Shown: positions 5,594-7,733 of the stretch, one piece after another
Layout: each line of letters begins with the position of its first letter
Numbering within the stretch: position 1 is the stretch's first letter
Source of the DNA: Candidatus Zixiibacteriota bacterium
GTDB taxonomy: Bacteria > Zixibacteria > MSB-5A5 > CAIYYT01
Length of the DNA: 7,733 bases
Assembly (NCBI GenBank): GCA_026397575.1
Contig: JAPLUP010000643.1
Coordinates: 1 to 7,733 of the forward strand
Direction: 5' to 3'
Made by a program: the position numbers and the translations under genes
The notes under the pieces: generated by a model
Told to the model about the DNA's origin: nothing
Database searches by the model: none
What the model saw: the letters and a program-made list of their open reading frames with translations, nothing else

Positions 5594-5791
5594 TTAGTTA
5601 GCTTTGACTCTGGTCTTACAGGTCGAAATTCGAAACGGCAGGTATGCCGGGCAAATGCCGACGAAGGCTGTCAGTACCGGCACGACGCCGATTACGCCCC
5701 ACCAGCTTTTCAGCGCAATTCCCATCACCAATATCGCCAATCCAACGAGAACGCGAATTATTTTATCTGCGGTGCCAATGTTGCGATGCAT
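5594..5791 (-). CDS. small YgaP-like transmembrane protein (DUF2892)
   Basis: 65 residues matching the DUF2892/YgaP-like membrane domain: an N-terminal RNIGTADKIIRVLVG signature (3-17), a first hydrophobic helix (about 11-27), a Trp-Gly turn (SWWGVIG, 29-35), a second helix ending in VGICPAY (44-50), then a short polar tail with Cys58. In larger relatives this domain is fused to rhodanese (sulfur-transfer) domains; here it stands alone, and the function of stand-alone forms is not known. The ATG at 5791 is set by a perfect AGGAGG (5800-5805) eight bases upstream. It has its own terminator, so it is probably monocistronic. It lies in the same direction as the AOR operon but 311 bp from the MoeB-like gene. 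Cys47 and Cys58 might act in sulfur or redox chemistry; that is inference. Confidence 0.85.
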   Translation of the reverse strand: MHRNIGTADKIIRVLVGLAILVMGIALKSWWGVIGVVPVLTAFVGICPAYLPFRISTCKTRVKAN

Positions 5792-6102
5792 TTCGATATC
5801 CTCCTGTAACCGTCACATTTTGTTTGACTTAGCTCGATTGATTGTCGTTTCTGCGAGCCAGTTATCAATAGGAACAAGAAAGACCCACATTTGTTCCTTT
5901 CCAATAGTTTTGACTGGGGTTCGGTTTCTGCGATTCTGCTCGACCCTTGAAAGGATGCCGTGCAGGCGAACTTGGTTTCTGCCCTTCGGAAACCGATTGA
6001 CATCCGGCCGGCGAAAGGGGTGTTTGGAGCGACTTAAGACAAGGTTTTCTCGGTATCTCGGTGCATTGAATAGCCCCTGATATCGTGCGATAACTTAGGC
6101 CG
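5792..6102. other. 311-bp intergenic region with a dyad and a weak hairpin
   Basis: No coding sequence is convincing on either strand. It contains the ribosome site of the YgaP-like gene, an inverted repeat AGGAACAA (5870-5877)/TTGTTCCT (5891-5898), and an imperfect stem around GGTTTC (5974-5979)/GAAACC (5989-5994). A possible minus-strand promoter is TTGATA (-35) 16 bp from GACAAT (-10), around 5843-5870. No clear terminator follows the MoeB-like gene. Confidence 0.5.
5870..5898. promoter_or_regulatory. 8-bp inverted repeat upstream of the YgaP-like gene
   Basis: AGGAACAA and TTGTTCCT are separated by 13 bp, so the arm centres are 21 bp apart, two helical turns. That spacing suits a dimeric regulator bound to one face of DNA. 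It sits just upstream of the possible TTGATA/GACAAT promoter and about 80 bp before the ATG. Confidence 0.35.
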
Positions 6103-6852
6103 TCAGCGTCGGGGGCCGAACGGTACGGTCTTCCCGCATACCTCACACCCTGGCCTTCTCTCAAACGTCACAGTCTCAAACGTCATTGTATCACCGCGGA
6201 AAATTAGGAGAGCATTCGAAACGGGGTTTTCACCAGTCATCAAATAACGCAGCGCCAGCGTCGCCTGAAGAGATCCGATTACACCAGGCAATGCGCCGAA
6301 CACTGGTGTCACCTCGGGATTTTGCAGCTCCTCGGGCATGAGACACGCCAGGCAGGCGGTTTGCGGTGGATTGAACAAACTCAACTGCCCCAACCATTCA
6401 TTTATCGCCCCGTAGACAAAGGGGATATTGAGATCGAATGACGCCTTGTTCAACTTCAAGCGGTCAGAGTGATTATCCAGGCCATCAATTATCAGGTCGC
6501 AGCCCGAGGCCAACCCGCTGACGTTGGCCTCGGTCAGCTTGTTCGATATGGCCTCAATCTCTATTTCGGGATTTTGTGCCGAGATCCTCTTTGCCACCAG
6601 GGCCGCCTTGGGTTTGCCGATATCCTCGGCGGTAAACAGAATCTGGCGATTCAGGTTCGATAGCTCAACCCTGTCGCTATCGCATATACGCAGATGTCCC
6701 ACCCAGGCCGCGGCCAGATAGGTCGCGCTAATCCCGCCCAATCCTCCAACTCCGACAACCAGAACCCGAGCGCTTTTGAGCCGCTCCTGGTCCCAACCGT
6801 CCACAAGGAGTTGACGTTGGTATCTCTCAATTTCGGAATCTGACAGGGGCAT
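6103..6852 (-). CDS. MoeB/ThiF/HesA-like E1 activating enzyme of the AOR locus
   Basis: 249 residues, normal for MoeB/ThiF (about 245-255). E1-type enzyme that adenylates the C-terminal Gly-Gly of a MoaD/ThiS-like carrier so that sulfur can be loaded. Visible features: conserved RYQRQLLV (10-17) with the arginine-finger position R13, nucleotide loop GVGGLG (34-39), acidic D58/D60, SNLNRQILF (65-73), K82, the Mg-binding region DGLDN (123-127), and two zinc-binding CxxC pairs (C167/C170 and C236/C239). The stretch after the first pair reads PEVTPVFGALPGVIGS, where many ThiF/MoeB proteins have a Cys (SCAEAGVLG-type). It therefore probably adenylates without forming a thioester. It starts 12 bp after the carrier gene stop, with no strong ribosome site, implying one transcript and coupling. 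Its partner and the neighbouring AOR point to molybdo/tungstopterin synthesis rather than thiamine. Confidence 0.88.
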   Translation of the reverse strand: MPLSDSEIERYQRQLLVDGWDQERLKSARVLVVGVGGLGGISATYLAAAWVGHLRICDSDRVELSNLNRQILFTAEDIGKPKAALVAKRISAQNPEIEIEAISNKLTEANVSGLASGCDLIIDGLDNHSDRLKLNKASFDLNIPFVYGAINEWLGQLSLFNPPQTACLACLMPEELQNPEVTPVFGALPGVIGSLQATLALRYLMTGENPVSNALLIFRGDTMTFETVTFERRPGCEVCGKTVPFGPRR

Positions 6853-6864
6853 GGGGTGGAATTC

Positions 6865-7104
6865 TCAGCCGCCGGAGACGGGGGGCTGGAGTGTAATTGT
6901 TTGGCCGTTGGATGGCTTATATGACAAGTCCTTCACTTTGCCATCAACATGAATAAGGGCGACATAGGCGGAATCGACCGAAATATCCTTGAGGATTTCG
7001 GCAATCGTCTTCTCGCCATCGACCTCGACCTTGCGGGTGTAGTGATCGACATCAGGCCTAAGCATTGCGCGAAGCTGGCCTCCAGCTTTGAGGAAGACTA
7101 TCAT
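6865..7104 (-). CDS. MoaD/ThiS-family sulfur carrier protein
   Basis: 79 residues with the beta-grasp pattern of MoaD/ThiS: an N-terminal strand, EKTIAEILKDISV helix region (31-43), the VALIHVDGKVKDLSY strands (48-62), DGQ-like turn SNGQTITLQPPVSGG and an exposed C-terminal Gly-Gly, the site of adenylation and thiocarboxylation. It sits between AOR and the E1 gene, as in aldehyde oxidoreductase operons that carry a dedicated MoaD-like/MoeB-like pair. Its likely job is to supply dithiolene sulfur for the tungstopterin of the adjacent enzyme. The ATG at 7104 follows a weak GGATGG site 8 bases upstream. The gap to the AOR stop codon is 47 bp. Assignment to MoaD rather than ThiS rests on context. 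Confidence 0.87.
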   Translation of the reverse strand: MIVFLKAGGQLRAMLRPDVDHYTRKVEVDGEKTIAEILKDISVDSAYVALIHVDGKVKDLSYKPSNGQTITLQPPVSGG

Positions 7105-7151
7105 TGTTTATTCCATCCAGTAATGAGCATACGACCCAACGCCACCTTATG

Positions 7152-7733
7152 CTAAAACGCCTTGGGCTTATATCGTTCGCCGCGGACAGCCGGAATGCCA
7201 TTTGGAAGCGGCTTTCCTAAGAGGCCGATCTTTTCGATATTATCCGCCGCAAAATCGAGCTTCAAATCATGTAACACCTCGCGGCTGGGGTTGCCGTCAT
7301 TGTCCCACCCACGGCAGGCGTAATATTCATCGAGCATCGTCTCGATCTGCTCTTTGGTTACTCCCTTACCGGCGCTGGGGCCGGTCGGAATCTTGTCCTC
7401 CCAGGATCGCGCCGGCGGGTAATCGAACGTGCGGCCGTTGGCCTTGTTGCGTTCTAAGTAATGGCATCGCACCAGATTCCAGACCTTCTCAGAGGTTTTG
7501 AACGCCTCGGCGGCATCAATATTCCACCCGGTGACATGATTGAGCGCCTCGACAATCTCCTCCGGCTCAATATCGAGCTCGCCCCAGAAGAGGCGGCAGA
7601 TGCACCAGCAGTCGAACAGTGGCCGAATATGCTGCAGGTAAACCACCACCTTGGCGCGCCCCTCGACCTTGTCGCGCCCCTCCGCTATGTCGACTGTGAT
7701 TGTCCACGAGCGATTGTGATGCGCGCCGATATC
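7152..7733 (-). CDS. aor: tungsten aldehyde:ferredoxin oxidoreductase, C-terminal third, cut by window edge
   Basis: 193 residues of the AOR C-terminal domains; full-length enzymes are about 600-700, so the cofactor N-terminal part lies to the right. AOR oxidises aldehydes to acids with ferredoxin as acceptor, or the reverse, in the cytoplasm. Matches: GAHHNRSW (3-10), VYLQHIRPLFD (31-41), LNHVTGWN, NLVRCHYLERNKANGR, a Pro-Ala-Arg stretch, then EQIETMLDEYYACRGWDNDG and LHDLKLDF. The pterin/cluster motif usually written DxxGLCx is DCWCICR here (41-47). The last Cys is in register for the [4Fe-4S] ligand, but Gly and Leu are replaced and two further Cys occur. Residues 18-29 (EGRDKVEGRAKV) stem from an 18-bp tandem duplication. 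Which AOR subfamily, and hence which substrate, cannot be said from this part. Confidence 0.9.
   Translation of the reverse strand, partial: DIGAHHNRSWTITVDIAEGRDKVEGRAKVVVYLQHIRPLFDCWCICRLFWGELDIEPEEIVEALNHVTGWNIDAAEAFKTSEKVWNLVRCHYLERNKANGRTFDYPPARSWEDKIPTGPSAGKGVTKEQIETMLDEYYACRGWDNDGNPSREVLHDLKLDFAADNIEKIGLLGKPLPNGIPAVRGERYKPKAF
7647..7682 (-). repeat. in-frame 18-bp tandem duplication inside the AOR gene
   Basis: Two consecutive 18-base units, 7665-7682 and 7647-7664, are identical at 16 of 18 positions. They encode EGRDKV and EGRAKV. They lie in the segment between the GAHHNRSW motif and the helix leading to the cluster cysteine, and keep the reading frame. Confidence 0.85.

Noticed and set aside
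5604..6080. 158-codon plus-strand frame
   Set aside because: Antisense to the YgaP-like gene and its upstream region; the minus-strand gene has family motifs, a perfect ribosome site and a terminator.
6080..6092. Short dyad TATCG-tg-CGATA after the MoeB-like gene as a terminator
   Set aside because: Five-bp stem with a two-base loop and no T-run; too weak.
5865..6164. 99-codon minus-strand frame overlapping the end of the MoeB-like gene
   Set aside because: Low-complexity translation without domain features, overlapping a gene that is well supported in another frame.

Overview
The window looks like chromosome from an anaerobic, fermentative bacterium of moderately high GC. It carries a butyryl-CoA/acyl-phosphate metabolism block, a tungsten-type aldehyde oxidoreductase locus and, between them, a two-gene envelope cassette bordered by short repeats. 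Identifiable promoters are of the bacterial sigma-70 type, and several genes (hbd, the PDZ gene, the YgaP-like gene) have purine-rich Shine-Dalgarno sites. Dispersed short repeats of a kind I associate with environmental (metagenome-derived) bacteria are present. Taxonomy cannot be fixed from this sequence; an uncultured lineage is my guess only.

Region 1 (1-2731) is metabolic. A 3-hydroxybutyryl-CoA dehydrogenase (hbd), cut by the left edge, runs leftward. From a shared 193-bp control region, two tandem phosphate butyryl/acetyltransferase-family genes run rightward and overlap by 4 bp. Both directions have near-consensus -35/-10 promoters with 17-bp spacers. The ptb promoter lies so close to the ATG that its mRNA should be nearly leaderless. 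The two Ptb-like proteins have lost different conserved residues, which suggests a catalytic subunit plus a divergent partner. No butyrate kinase gene is in the window.

Region 2 (2732-5310) is the accessory part. It has an intergenic stretch with a dispersed repeat and a strong hairpin, then two adjacent palindromes and a Shine-Dalgarno site in front of a secreted PDZ protein. A pentapeptide-repeat membrane protein follows 66 bp later and ends in an intrinsic terminator. A 22-bp sequence present on both sides of the gene pair (21/22 identical, same orientation) suggests a mobile or recombinationally inserted cassette whose function is unknown.

Region 3 (5310-6102) is mostly non-coding. It holds a structured dyad, a possible coding remnant, an intrinsic terminator for the leftward strand, a small YgaP-like (DUF2892) membrane protein gene, and a 311-bp gap with one clear dyad.

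Region 4 (6103-7733) runs leftward: the C-terminal third of a tungsten-dependent aldehyde:ferredoxin oxidoreductase, a MoaD/ThiS-like sulfur carrier ending in Gly-Gly, and a MoeB/ThiF/HesA-like activating enzyme. This order is the familiar one for AOR operons that carry their own cofactor-sulfuration pair. The AOR fragment has an unusual cluster/pterin motif and an in-frame 18-bp tandem duplication.
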